64,000 nucleotides of DNA from Parvibaculum lavamentivorans DS-1. GTDB lineage: Bacteria; Pseudomonadota; Alphaproteobacteria; Parvibaculales; Parvibaculaceae. A model generated the notes under the pieces. It ran no database searches. It was not told the origin of the DNA and was given only the letters and a program-made list of their open reading frames with translations. Positions 35,101 to 42,408 of the stretch are shown here, piece after piece (within the stretch, counting starts at the first letter, position 1; each line of letters begins with the position of its first letter). The stretch spans positions 3,765,001 to 3,829,000 of the forward strand of contig NC_009719.1 of assembly GCF_000017565.1 (NCBI RefSeq). Reading direction: 5' to 3'. Both the position numbers and the translations under genes were made by a program.

Positions 35101-35879
35101 GGGTGAAGCAGGCCGAAGCCGCGCGCAAAGCCCTGTTCGATAAGCTGGCGGAGGATCGCACAGCGGAACGCGCCGCCGCCATCCTCGGCGAAGGCCGTCA
35201 GACTCTCGCCGGGCTCAAGAAGGATTACGTCACCGCCTATATCGCCAGCCACAGCAAAGCGCGGCTCGGCGTCGCCGAAGAGAAGACACGCAATGCACTG
35301 CGCCGCGACGACCGCTTGTTATCGTTGCGCGTGCTGGCAGGCGTCTCGCTGATGCCCACCAGTCAGCTCACCGGCTTCGAGGACGCGCTCAACGGCCTGA
35401 AAAGCTGCTCCGCGCTGGACGAGCCGACGCTGCTCAGAACGCCGGTATGCCCCCACTGCCAGTTCCGGCCATCCGCCGAACAACTGGAACTGCTGCCTGC
35501 CGCCAGTCGCCTGAACAAGCTGGACGACGATCTGGACCAGTTGCAGGCCAACTGGCAGCAGACATTGCTGGAGAATCTGGAAGACCCGTTCACGCAGGAC
35601 AGCCTGGGCCTGCTGCCGGCCGCATCGAAGGCTCTGATCGATGCCTTCCTCGCCGCGCGCAAGCTGCCGGAGCCTGTCACCACCGATTTCGCCAACGCCG
35701 TGCAGGAAGCACTGTCCGGGCTGGAGAAGATCACGGTCAAAGCAGACGAACTGCGTCAAGCCCTGCTGCAAGGAGGCTCGCCCGCCACGCCGGATGAACT
35801 GCGCAAGCGGTTCGACGCGCTCATCAGCGAGCGGGGCAAGGGCAAGGACGCAACCAAACTCCGGTTCGTGATCGAGTGA
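32139..35879 (+). CDS. brxC: BrxC/PglY, large BREX ATPase
   Basis: A 1246-residue AAA-type ATPase. Walker A GNYGTGKSHL is at residues 67-76 and Walker B VVDEFLEYL begins near residue 176. The long C-terminal part is helical with coiled coils and carries a CPHC motif near residue 1107. Length and the start KYKDLIQFEQIESVVQLLDAD fit the BrxC/PglY family, present in every BREX type and needed for both methylation and phage exclusion. A 21-base gap follows brxF; four bases separate it from the AlbA_2 gene. Confidence 0.9.
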   Translation: MKYKDLIQFEQIESVVQLLDADRPNEAKKLVSTFVISDDMAERIAKLMVPQLGFDESVDHKGVLIVGNYGTGKSHLMSVLSLVAEDAAYAPMIRHPKVVDAVASIAGRFKVLRIEVGGLEMPLRQIITQQIERFLKKLGVDFTFPSADQELNNKDSFEEMMAAFGEKFPDQGLLLVVDEFLEYLQSRRDHELVLDLAILRQIGEVAKHLKFRFVAGVQEAIFDSGRFQHVADSIRRVNERFTQILIDRQDVSFVVSARLLKKSADQQNKIREYLKPFAKFYGSMNERMDEYVRLFPVHPDYLKTFEQIHFTEKRGALKTIEAAMQAILDQDVPTDRPQLIAYESFWNTVKSNQVLRADPNIKEVLRVSEVLESRIQQAFTRPTYKPMALRVVNGLAVHRLTTGGDIHIPIGPTAAELRDSLCLFQPGVGDMPGEPAENLLSMVQTVMREVLKTVNGQFISKAADTEQYYLDLKKDVDYDAQIDKRAEALSDDALDRAYYSAVKTLMECSDDLRYPGFQIWQYQIEWQEHRVERLGYLFFGGPNDRPTAQPERDFYIYFIQPFDKGQRTYSQQPDEVFFRLKALDEGYRRHLSQYAASLDLGSTASGGAKAVYQSKAQDALRAMSKWLQEKQLTAFEVTYQGKAKTLQDWAKGVSLRDRARLGPEERINFRDIVNIVSGLVLSQHFADIAPEYPKFPVLVTEANRKSLIASTLRALAGGTRTKDATAVLDALEMLDGERIDPASSRYAQEVLNRLKAKGHGQVLNRNELVAGATDVEYFSPAKHRLEPDLLVVVLGALAYSGDIVLAITGDKIDSGKLSLLAERSLDELKQFKHIEAPKEINLAVLRALFELLDLPSGLAQKASQGDTEPVIALQEKISALVPRVLRAGSDLQQGKLAFWGQNLLREEEAKDWYARLDALKKFTESLSPYNTVGKLKNLRTTQEDIDIQKKNLDVLAGVERLLELIGELGGAASYLSQAEMILQPGHDWVKQAEAARKALFDKLAEDRTAERAAAILGEGRQTLAGLKKDYVTAYIASHSKARLGVAEEKTRNALRRDDRLLSLRVLAGVSLMPTSQLTGFEDALNGLKSCSALDEPTLLRTPVCPHCQFRPSAEQLELLPAASRLNKLDDDLDQLQANWQQTLLENLEDPFTQDSLGLLPAASKALIDAFLAARKLPEPVTTDFANAVQEALSGLEKITVKADELRQALLQGGSPATPDELRKRFDALISERGKGKDATKLRFVIE

Positions 35880-35883
35880 CGCC

Positions 35884-37746
35884 ATGACCAGAGACGACCT
35901 CGTCGCCGCGCTCCAATCCATCGAATGGAACGACATCGAATTCAAGGAAGCAGCCTGGGCTGTGCCCAAGGACGCGCTTTCGACTGTCAGCGCCTTCGCC
36001 AACACGGAAGGCGGGCACCTGGTGTTCGGCGTCAAGCAGGCCAACGGCACATTTACCGTCACCGGCGTGACCGATGCTGATAAAATACAAAACGACTTTC
36101 TGGGCCAAGTTCGAGATTCAAACAAAGTCAGCGTATTTTTGCCCATAGGCGGCACGGTTCACGACTTGGCCGAAGGCACAGTTCTGGCCTTTTATATCCC
36201 CGAAGCCGAGCGGCATCAGAAACCGGTCTATCTCGACGGCAATCCGAAAAAAGCTCACATTCGTCGTGGTGGGCGCGATGACACCTGCACAGGCGATGAG
36301 TTGCTGCGCTTCATTCGTGATGCGTCGAATATCCGCTACGACGCCGAAACGCTCGATGTGGATATTGGCCGGTGTTTCGACGAAGCCTCTGTGCGTTGGT
36401 ATCGTGCGCGCTTTGCCGCCAGCAACCCCGGCAAAGACACCGCTGCTGACGACATCACATTCCTGCGGAACTGGGGCTTTCTGGTCGAGCAAGGCGGCGT
36501 GCTGCGCCCTAGCCGCGCCGCCATTCTGGTGCTGGGCAGCGGTGAATATGTCCGGCAGGTACTGCCGCGCATGGTCACGGACGTACAACTCTACCGCAAT
36601 GCCAGCACTGAATATGATTCCACCGTCCGCTGGGCCGACCGCCTCTCGGTGGAGGACAACCTTATCAAGGCTTGGCAGGCCATTGTGGAGTTCTACTACC
36701 GCCACAGCGAGCGCCCCTTTGCCGTCGACGCGACCACCATGCGGCGTGACGACGACCCGCCCGACTACATCTCCTTCCGCGAAGCCGCGATCAATCTGCT
36801 GATCCATCAGGATTTCGGCGACACCACCCGTGTGCCGGTCATCCGCTTCTTCCGTGACCAGACCGAGTTCTTCAATCCTGGCGACGCCTTTGCCTCACGC
36901 GAGCAACTGCTCGATCCGGGCGATAAGGAGGTTCGCAACCCCAGCATCGTCAGCGCCTTCCGCCGCATCGGGCTGTCCGATCAGGGCGGCACCGGCGTGC
37001 GCGCCATCTTCGACGGCTGGCGCAAACTGGGCTACCTGCCGCCTGAGATCGAGAACCGCAGGGCCGAAAAAAGCTTCCGCCTGCGCTTGTGCAAGGTAAA
37101 GCTCATTACTGAAGCTCAGCTTCTTGCGCAGGCAAGCCTTGGCGCACACCTGTCCGAGCACGAGGCGGCGGTGTTTGCCTTCCTGCTGCGCAGCGGCCAG
37201 GTCGATGTAGCGGACATCAAGGCGCTGACTGGTCTTACTGGCGCGCAGGCGCTGGATCTGGCGCAGCGCCTGACTGTGCAAGTGCTGACGGAACCGCTCG
37301 GCGAGGCGGCCCACACATGGCGGCTGGTCCCTCACTTGCGCACCCGCTTCGCCGCCGAAACGGCTGAAGATACCACGGATCAACCGACTGGCGCGGAAAC
37401 GGTGGTGGCAGGCGCTACCGATCAAGTCACCGAACAAGTTGCACAGGAACAGCCCGGACTTGATCGGTCACTTGATCGGTTGACGGAGGTGCAGTGGCAT
37501 ATCGTCGGCTACGCCGATGTCCCGCGCTCGCTGGCCGAACTGATGGCTCACGCCGGCTATCGCCAACGACCGCACTTCGTTGCCACGCATATGGAGCCGC
37601 TCCTAGCCGGCGGCGTACTGCGCCCAACTATCCCGGACAAGCCGCGCTCGTCGCGGCAACGCTACGTGCTCACAGAAGCGGGCATCCAACTCAAGCTGCT
37701 GCACGAACAGGTCGCGGCCAAGCCGGACGAAGAAAATGGATATTGA
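35884..37746 (+). CDS. AlbA_2 (Schlafen-like) ATP-binding protein with HTH tail, BREX accessory
   Basis: A 620-residue protein. Residues 10-130 are an AlbA_2/Schlafen-type domain (IEFKEA with Glu19-x-Lys21, SAFANTEGGHLVFGVK at 36-51, then YIPEAERHQKPVYLDGNPKKAHIRRGGRD). Residues about 295-400 match the GHKL-like ATP-binding part of RecG-related regulators (SFREAAINLLIHQDF with Glu300 and Asn304, then PSIVSAFRRIGLSDQGGTGVRAIF). The C-terminus (about 420-600) has winged-helix-like repeats. Such proteins are often regulators or defence components; Schlafen domains can cut RNA. It is not part of the standard type 3 BREX set, and overlaps the next gene by 11 bases, so the two probably act together. 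Confidence 0.82.
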   Translation: MTRDDLVAALQSIEWNDIEFKEAAWAVPKDALSTVSAFANTEGGHLVFGVKQANGTFTVTGVTDADKIQNDFLGQVRDSNKVSVFLPIGGTVHDLAEGTVLAFYIPEAERHQKPVYLDGNPKKAHIRRGGRDDTCTGDELLRFIRDASNIRYDAETLDVDIGRCFDEASVRWYRARFAASNPGKDTAADDITFLRNWGFLVEQGGVLRPSRAAILVLGSGEYVRQVLPRMVTDVQLYRNASTEYDSTVRWADRLSVEDNLIKAWQAIVEFYYRHSERPFAVDATTMRRDDDPPDYISFREAAINLLIHQDFGDTTRVPVIRFFRDQTEFFNPGDAFASREQLLDPGDKEVRNPSIVSAFRRIGLSDQGGTGVRAIFDGWRKLGYLPPEIENRRAEKSFRLRLCKVKLITEAQLLAQASLGAHLSEHEAAVFAFLLRSGQVDVADIKALTGLTGAQALDLAQRLTVQVLTEPLGEAAHTWRLVPHLRTRFAAETAEDTTDQPTGAETVVAGATDQVTEQVAQEQPGLDRSLDRLTEVQWHIVGYADVPRSLAELMAHAGYRQRPHFVATHMEPLLAGGVLRPTIPDKPRSSRQRYVLTEAGIQLKLLHEQVAAKPDEENGY

Positions 37747-39625
37747 AACCTCCGGGGCGATCAGGCTGTTTTTCCCCAACCCGTCGTTGACCCTCGTCTA
37801 TTTTGAAGCGCTGGCCAATGCGCTGGATGCGGGCGCGACCGACGTGTCGATCGATATCGACGTTCAAGCTTTCGACAAGCCAGACACGTTGAAAATTACC
37901 GTTTCGGACAACGGCGATGGCTTCACCGACGAGAATTTTGAGCGGTTCCGGAAACTGCTGCGGCCAAGAGATAAATTCCACAAGGGCATCGGCCGCCTCG
38001 TCTTCCTCAACTATTTCGCTCGTGTGGATGTTGATAGCGCTCGCGAAAAATGGCGGAGAACCTTCACCTTCAAGGACGGCTTCGACGGCAATGCGCCGCT
38101 GCAGGCCGTTGCAGATCAACAGGAAGCGAAAACTTCGCTGATTTTCAGCGGCTTCGCCAAAGAGCGTGTTAAGTCATACGACGACCTGAAGCCGGATGCA
38201 CTTAAGCCGCTTCTGATTGAGCAATTTCTGCCAACGCTTGACGCGCGCAAGCGCGAAGGCAAGGCATTCAAGATCTCTATAAATCTGACGACTAACGAAA
38301 GTAACGCGCAAAAGGAGTTCTTCCCTCAGGCAGCCGAAATAACACCGGCTGATTTGCCGGCAATGACCAAGATTACCATCCAGGATGATACACTTGATGC
38401 CATCTCGACCATTGACATGCACTATCATATTGCCCCCGTATCGGGGAAAGGAAGTTCCCTCGTCGCCTTCAGCATCGACGGCCGAACGATACCGGCAAAC
38501 CTGATTCCCCCTTCGTCGTTTCCGCCGGGCTATCTCTGCGTCTTTCTCTTCGAGTCCGAACTCTTCCACTCGAATGCGGACAGCTCCCGGCAAAGGCTTG
38601 TTCTGCCCGAGGGAACGCCCGAGGCTCATCTTTTTCGCGTTCTGCGCCGCGAACTGGGCAAGGTTTTGGCGGAGAATATCCCGCAGATCACCGAGCGGAA
38701 TGAAAAAACCAAAGAAACATTTGAAGAGCAATTCCCGCATTTGCTCGGATTTTTTGAGGCCGACACCGTTGGCCTGATCGACCGGGACGATGCGCTGTCG
38801 ATCGCGCAACAGCGATTTTTCAAAGAACAGAAGGCAATACTTCAGTCCGAAAAACTGAGCGACGCCTCATATGAAAAATCATTGGAGATGTCTTCCCGAA
38901 CGCTGACCGAATATATCCTGTATCGGGATAAAATCATTCGGCGAATGAAGGAGATGACGGGCGGAAACGCGGAATCCGAAATACACAATCTGATCGTTCC
39001 CCGCTTCAAGGAGTATTCGCAAAGCTCCATGCCGTCGGAAGTTTACCAGAACAATGCCTGGTTGCTCGATGACAAGTTCATGGTTTTCAGGACCATTCTG
39101 AGCGAGAAGAGCATGGATGCCGTCATCAATGCCATACGCTTGGATGACGAAATCGTAGGAGACACAGGCCGGCCGGATATTGCGATGATCTTCTCGGCAG
39201 ACCCCAACGACACGACGCCGGTCGATGTCGTTGTAGTTGAGATCAAAAAGAAGACGGATGACGAGAAAGACAATTCCTACGCTGTAAATCAGCTTCTGGA
39301 CCGCGCCGGCAAGCTCGTTGCGCATTGTCCGAACATTCAGCGCGTTTGGTACTACGCGATTATGAACGTCAACGACACAATGGCCTTTCGCTTAAGGCAA
39401 CTTAAGTGGACGCCCTTTTTCTCGAAGGGCAGGGTTTATTATCAGGAATTCGAGACGCCACATCCTGATGGCCGCGTCATCCCGACACCGACCTTCGTGG
39501 TCTCTTTCGATGCGATCATCGCTGATGCCGAAGGCAGGAACCACACCTTCCTCGAAATCCTGCGGGAAGGCATGAAAAAATACGCTGACGAAAATGGTGA
39601 CAGCAAATCGTCTGGCGACGAATAA
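37736..39625 (+). CDS. GHKL (Hsp90/MORC-like) ATPase fused to PD-(D/E)XK-like nuclease, BREX accessory
   Basis: A 629-residue protein. The N-terminus is a GHKL ATPase: N-box EALANALD (Glu24, Asn28, Asp31), G1 box DNGDG (Asp58, Gly60, Gly62) and HKGIGRLVF at 82-90. The C-terminus has the pattern of a PD-(D/E)XK nuclease: RPDIAMIF (Asp481) and, 21 residues later, VVVVEIKKK (Glu502, Lys504), followed by a helix with QLL. The middle is helical. An ATP-gated clamp coupled to a nuclease would suit cutting of foreign DNA. Visibly less GC-rich than its neighbours. No name known to me; function is inferred from the motifs and its place between brxC and pglXI. Confidence 0.78.
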   Translation: MDIETSGAIRLFFPNPSLTLVYFEALANALDAGATDVSIDIDVQAFDKPDTLKITVSDNGDGFTDENFERFRKLLRPRDKFHKGIGRLVFLNYFARVDVDSAREKWRRTFTFKDGFDGNAPLQAVADQQEAKTSLIFSGFAKERVKSYDDLKPDALKPLLIEQFLPTLDARKREGKAFKISINLTTNESNAQKEFFPQAAEITPADLPAMTKITIQDDTLDAISTIDMHYHIAPVSGKGSSLVAFSIDGRTIPANLIPPSSFPPGYLCVFLFESELFHSNADSSRQRLVLPEGTPEAHLFRVLRRELGKVLAENIPQITERNEKTKETFEEQFPHLLGFFEADTVGLIDRDDALSIAQQRFFKEQKAILQSEKLSDASYEKSLEMSSRTLTEYILYRDKIIRRMKEMTGGNAESEIHNLIVPRFKEYSQSSMPSEVYQNNAWLLDDKFMVFRTILSEKSMDAVINAIRLDDEIVGDTGRPDIAMIFSADPNDTTPVDVVVVEIKKKTDDEKDNSYAVNQLLDRAGKLVAHCPNIQRVWYYAIMNVNDTMAFRLRQLKWTPFFSKGRVYYQEFETPHPDGRVIPTPTFVVSFDAIIADAEGRNHTFLEILREGMKKYADENGDSKSSGDE

Positions 39626-39642
39626 AGAAAAGATGGGCTGAT

Positions 39643-42405
39643 ATGAACGACCTACTGCAAAATCATCACAGCGGAACAAGTGGCCCGGTCGAATGCCTCG
39701 GCCAGACATTTGCCAGCGACGATGCGCGGCGCGCGCACTTCCTAACGCTGCTGGCCGAGAAGCTGCAAGACCCGACCTTCCGCAAGCAGGAGGGGTTTCC
39801 GAAGGGATCGGACGCGGCCATCCTCGCCATGTCCGACCCGCCATACTACACCGCTTGCCCGAACCCGTGGCTGGCGGAGTTCGTAGCGCATTACGGCAAG
39901 CCCTACGACCCGGCGGTGAAATACAGCCGCGAGCCGCTGGCGATCGACGTGAGCGTTGGCAAGACCGATGCCATCTATAAAGCGCACAGCTACCACACCA
40001 AGGTGCCGCACCTGGCCATCGTGCCGTCGATCCTGCACTACACCCAGCCGGGCGATGTGGTGCTGGACGGTTTTGCCGGTTCGGGCATGACCGGCGTGGC
40101 CGCGCAATGGTGCGGCACGGCCCCGGCCAGTTACCGGCACGACTTGGAGCTGACGTGGAAGAAGGAAGGCCGCACTGCCCCCAAATGGGGCGCTCGCCGC
40201 GCCGTGCTGAACGATCTTTCGCCTGCCGCTACTTTCATCGCCACCAACAACAATCAACCATTTGATGTCATTGGCTTTGCAAAAGCAGCGGAGACGTTGC
40301 TGCATGACGCAGAACGCGAAATCGGCTGGATGTATAAGACAAAGCACACAGACGGCACAGAAGCTCATATTGCATATGTCGTCTGGAGCGAAGTCTTCAT
40401 CTGCCGATCCTGCTCGGGAGAGACCGTATTCTTCAATGCAGCTTACGATCCAGTAGCAAACAAGGTCCGGGATAAAGTGACATGTTCTCATTGTGGGGCT
40501 GAATCCTCCAAAGAGAACATGGATTTGAAATTCGAGTCTTTTATGGATGCGCCGCATAATCGGGTAGATAAACGGCCGGAACGTGTTCCGGTCTTAATCA
40601 AGTATTCTATCGGACGATCTTCGTTCACCAAAACTCCAGATCAGAATGATCTGGCAATTCTTGACAAGATCTACAAGCTCAGCATCCCTCAAAATCTGCC
40701 GACCGTTGAGCTGCCCGATTGTCAGATGACGCGCGTTGGGCGAATGCGGACGACAAATACGGGCAGCATTCACCATATGTATTTGCCTAGGGCCGGTTAC
40801 GCTTTGTCCTATCTCTGGGAAAAAGCGAATAACTTGACCGACGGACGTTTGCGTAACGAAATCAAATATTGGCTAGACAGTCAGTTCACCAATTTGTCTA
40901 TACTTAATAGATACAGGCCAGAAGTTTCCTTCCCATACAATCCTCTCTCTGGTGTTTTTTACGTCCCCTCCTTAATTTCGGAGGCCGATCCATTCACGGC
41001 ATATAAAAACAAAATAAAGAGATTGACCTCAGCGTTTTCCGTGAGCCGTGCACAGGAAAATATGAGCATGACCTCGTGCGGGAGCACAACGAAATTGCCT
41101 CTCAATAACGAGAGCATTGACTATATTTTTACGGACCCACCGTTTGGAGAGAATATCTACTACGCCGACTTAAATATCCTTGTCGAATCTTGGCATCGCG
41201 TTCTTACTGATGCGAGCCCCGAGGCGATTGTTGATCGAGTGAGAGAAAAGGGAATCCCTGAGTATCAACATCTCATGCGCGCGTGCTTTTCCGAATACCA
41301 CCGTGTACTGAAGCCTGGCCGTTGGATGACGGTTGTTTTCTCAAACAGTCGCGCGTCGGTATGGAACGCTATTCAAGTAGCATTACAGCAGGTTGGATTT
41401 GTGGTTGCAGAGGTGACCGCCCTCGACAAAGTGCAGGGTAGTTTTCAGCAGGTCACTTCGCCAAATGTCGTGAAGCAGGACTTGGTGATTTCCGCCTACA
41501 AGCCCAATGGCGGGCTGGAAGATCGTTTCGTGAAGAGCGGTGCGACGGTAGATTCAGCGTGGGATTTTGTGCAGACCCATCTGCGGCATCTCTCCGTCAC
41601 GAAGGTTAAAGACGCCGAGCTGGAGTTCATCGTCGAGCGCGACCCGCGCCGCATCTACGACCGGCTGGTGGCCTGGTTCGTGCGCCATGACGCGCCCGTG
41701 CCGCTGTCCAGCGACGAGTTTCTTTCCGGCCTTCGCAACCGCTTCCCCGAACGCGACGGCATGGTCTTCCTGCCGGAGCAAGTGACGGAGTACGACAAGA
41801 AGCGTGCACAGACCGCGCAGGCGCCGCAGATGGAACTGTTCGTCTCCGACGAGCGCAGCGCTATCGACTGGGTGGCGGACTTCCTGAGAGCCCGGCCGTC
41901 CACCTATCAGGACATCCACCCGGAGTTCATCAGGCAACTGGGCGCCGGTTGGAAAAAGCACGAAACTCGACCGGAACTCTCGGCGCTTCTGGAAGCCAAC
42001 TTCCTGCGCTTCGACGGCGCGGGCGAGGTACCGAGCCAGATTCACCGCTATCTCTCGACCAACTACCACGACCTGCGCGGCCTGGAGAAAATCGATCCGC
42101 GCCTCAACGCCCGCGCGCAGGACCGCTGGTATGTGCCCGATCCGAACAAGGCGCAGGACCTGGAGAAGAAGCGCGAAAAGGCGCTGCTCAAGGAGTTCGA
42201 GACCTACAAGGCGTTCACCGGCCGCAAGATCAAGGAATCGCGGCTGGAAGTGCTGCGGGCAGGTTTTAACGCGGCGTGGGCGGTAAAGGATTACGCCACC
42301 ATCCTCGGCATCGCCCACAAGCTGCCGGAAGCAACCCTGCAAGAGGATGAGCGGCTGCTCACCCTCTATGACATGGCGCTGACGCGCACCGAAGACGGGG
42401 CGTAA
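39643..42405 (+). CDS. pglXI: PglXI, DUF1156-type adenine-specific DNA methyltransferase of type 3 BREX
   Basis: A 920-residue methylase. Motif IV-like DPPY is at residues 65-68, the SAM-binding motif I DGFAGSGMTG at 142-151, and a second DPPF at 498-501. A zinc ribbon (Cys254, Cys257, Cys281, Cys284) lies between them, in the part that should recognise the DNA target. The C-terminal 300 residues are helical and charged. The N-terminal and C-terminal parts are GC-rich like the neighbours, while roughly 40,240-41,500 is markedly more AT-rich, as if the recognition region had been exchanged. It should methylate an asymmetric motif in host DNA and mark it as self. Starts 17 bases after the GHKL gene. 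Confidence 0.88.
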   Translation: MNDLLQNHHSGTSGPVECLGQTFASDDARRAHFLTLLAEKLQDPTFRKQEGFPKGSDAAILAMSDPPYYTACPNPWLAEFVAHYGKPYDPAVKYSREPLAIDVSVGKTDAIYKAHSYHTKVPHLAIVPSILHYTQPGDVVLDGFAGSGMTGVAAQWCGTAPASYRHDLELTWKKEGRTAPKWGARRAVLNDLSPAATFIATNNNQPFDVIGFAKAAETLLHDAEREIGWMYKTKHTDGTEAHIAYVVWSEVFICRSCSGETVFFNAAYDPVANKVRDKVTCSHCGAESSKENMDLKFESFMDAPHNRVDKRPERVPVLIKYSIGRSSFTKTPDQNDLAILDKIYKLSIPQNLPTVELPDCQMTRVGRMRTTNTGSIHHMYLPRAGYALSYLWEKANNLTDGRLRNEIKYWLDSQFTNLSILNRYRPEVSFPYNPLSGVFYVPSLISEADPFTAYKNKIKRLTSAFSVSRAQENMSMTSCGSTTKLPLNNESIDYIFTDPPFGENIYYADLNILVESWHRVLTDASPEAIVDRVREKGIPEYQHLMRACFSEYHRVLKPGRWMTVVFSNSRASVWNAIQVALQQVGFVVAEVTALDKVQGSFQQVTSPNVVKQDLVISAYKPNGGLEDRFVKSGATVDSAWDFVQTHLRHLSVTKVKDAELEFIVERDPRRIYDRLVAWFVRHDAPVPLSSDEFLSGLRNRFPERDGMVFLPEQVTEYDKKRAQTAQAPQMELFVSDERSAIDWVADFLRARPSTYQDIHPEFIRQLGAGWKKHETRPELSALLEANFLRFDGAGEVPSQIHRYLSTNYHDLRGLEKIDPRLNARAQDRWYVPDPNKAQDLEKKREKALLKEFETYKAFTGRKIKESRLEVLRAGFNAAWAVKDYATILGIAHKLPEATLQEDERLLTLYDMALTRTEDGA

Positions 42406-42408
42406 TCC

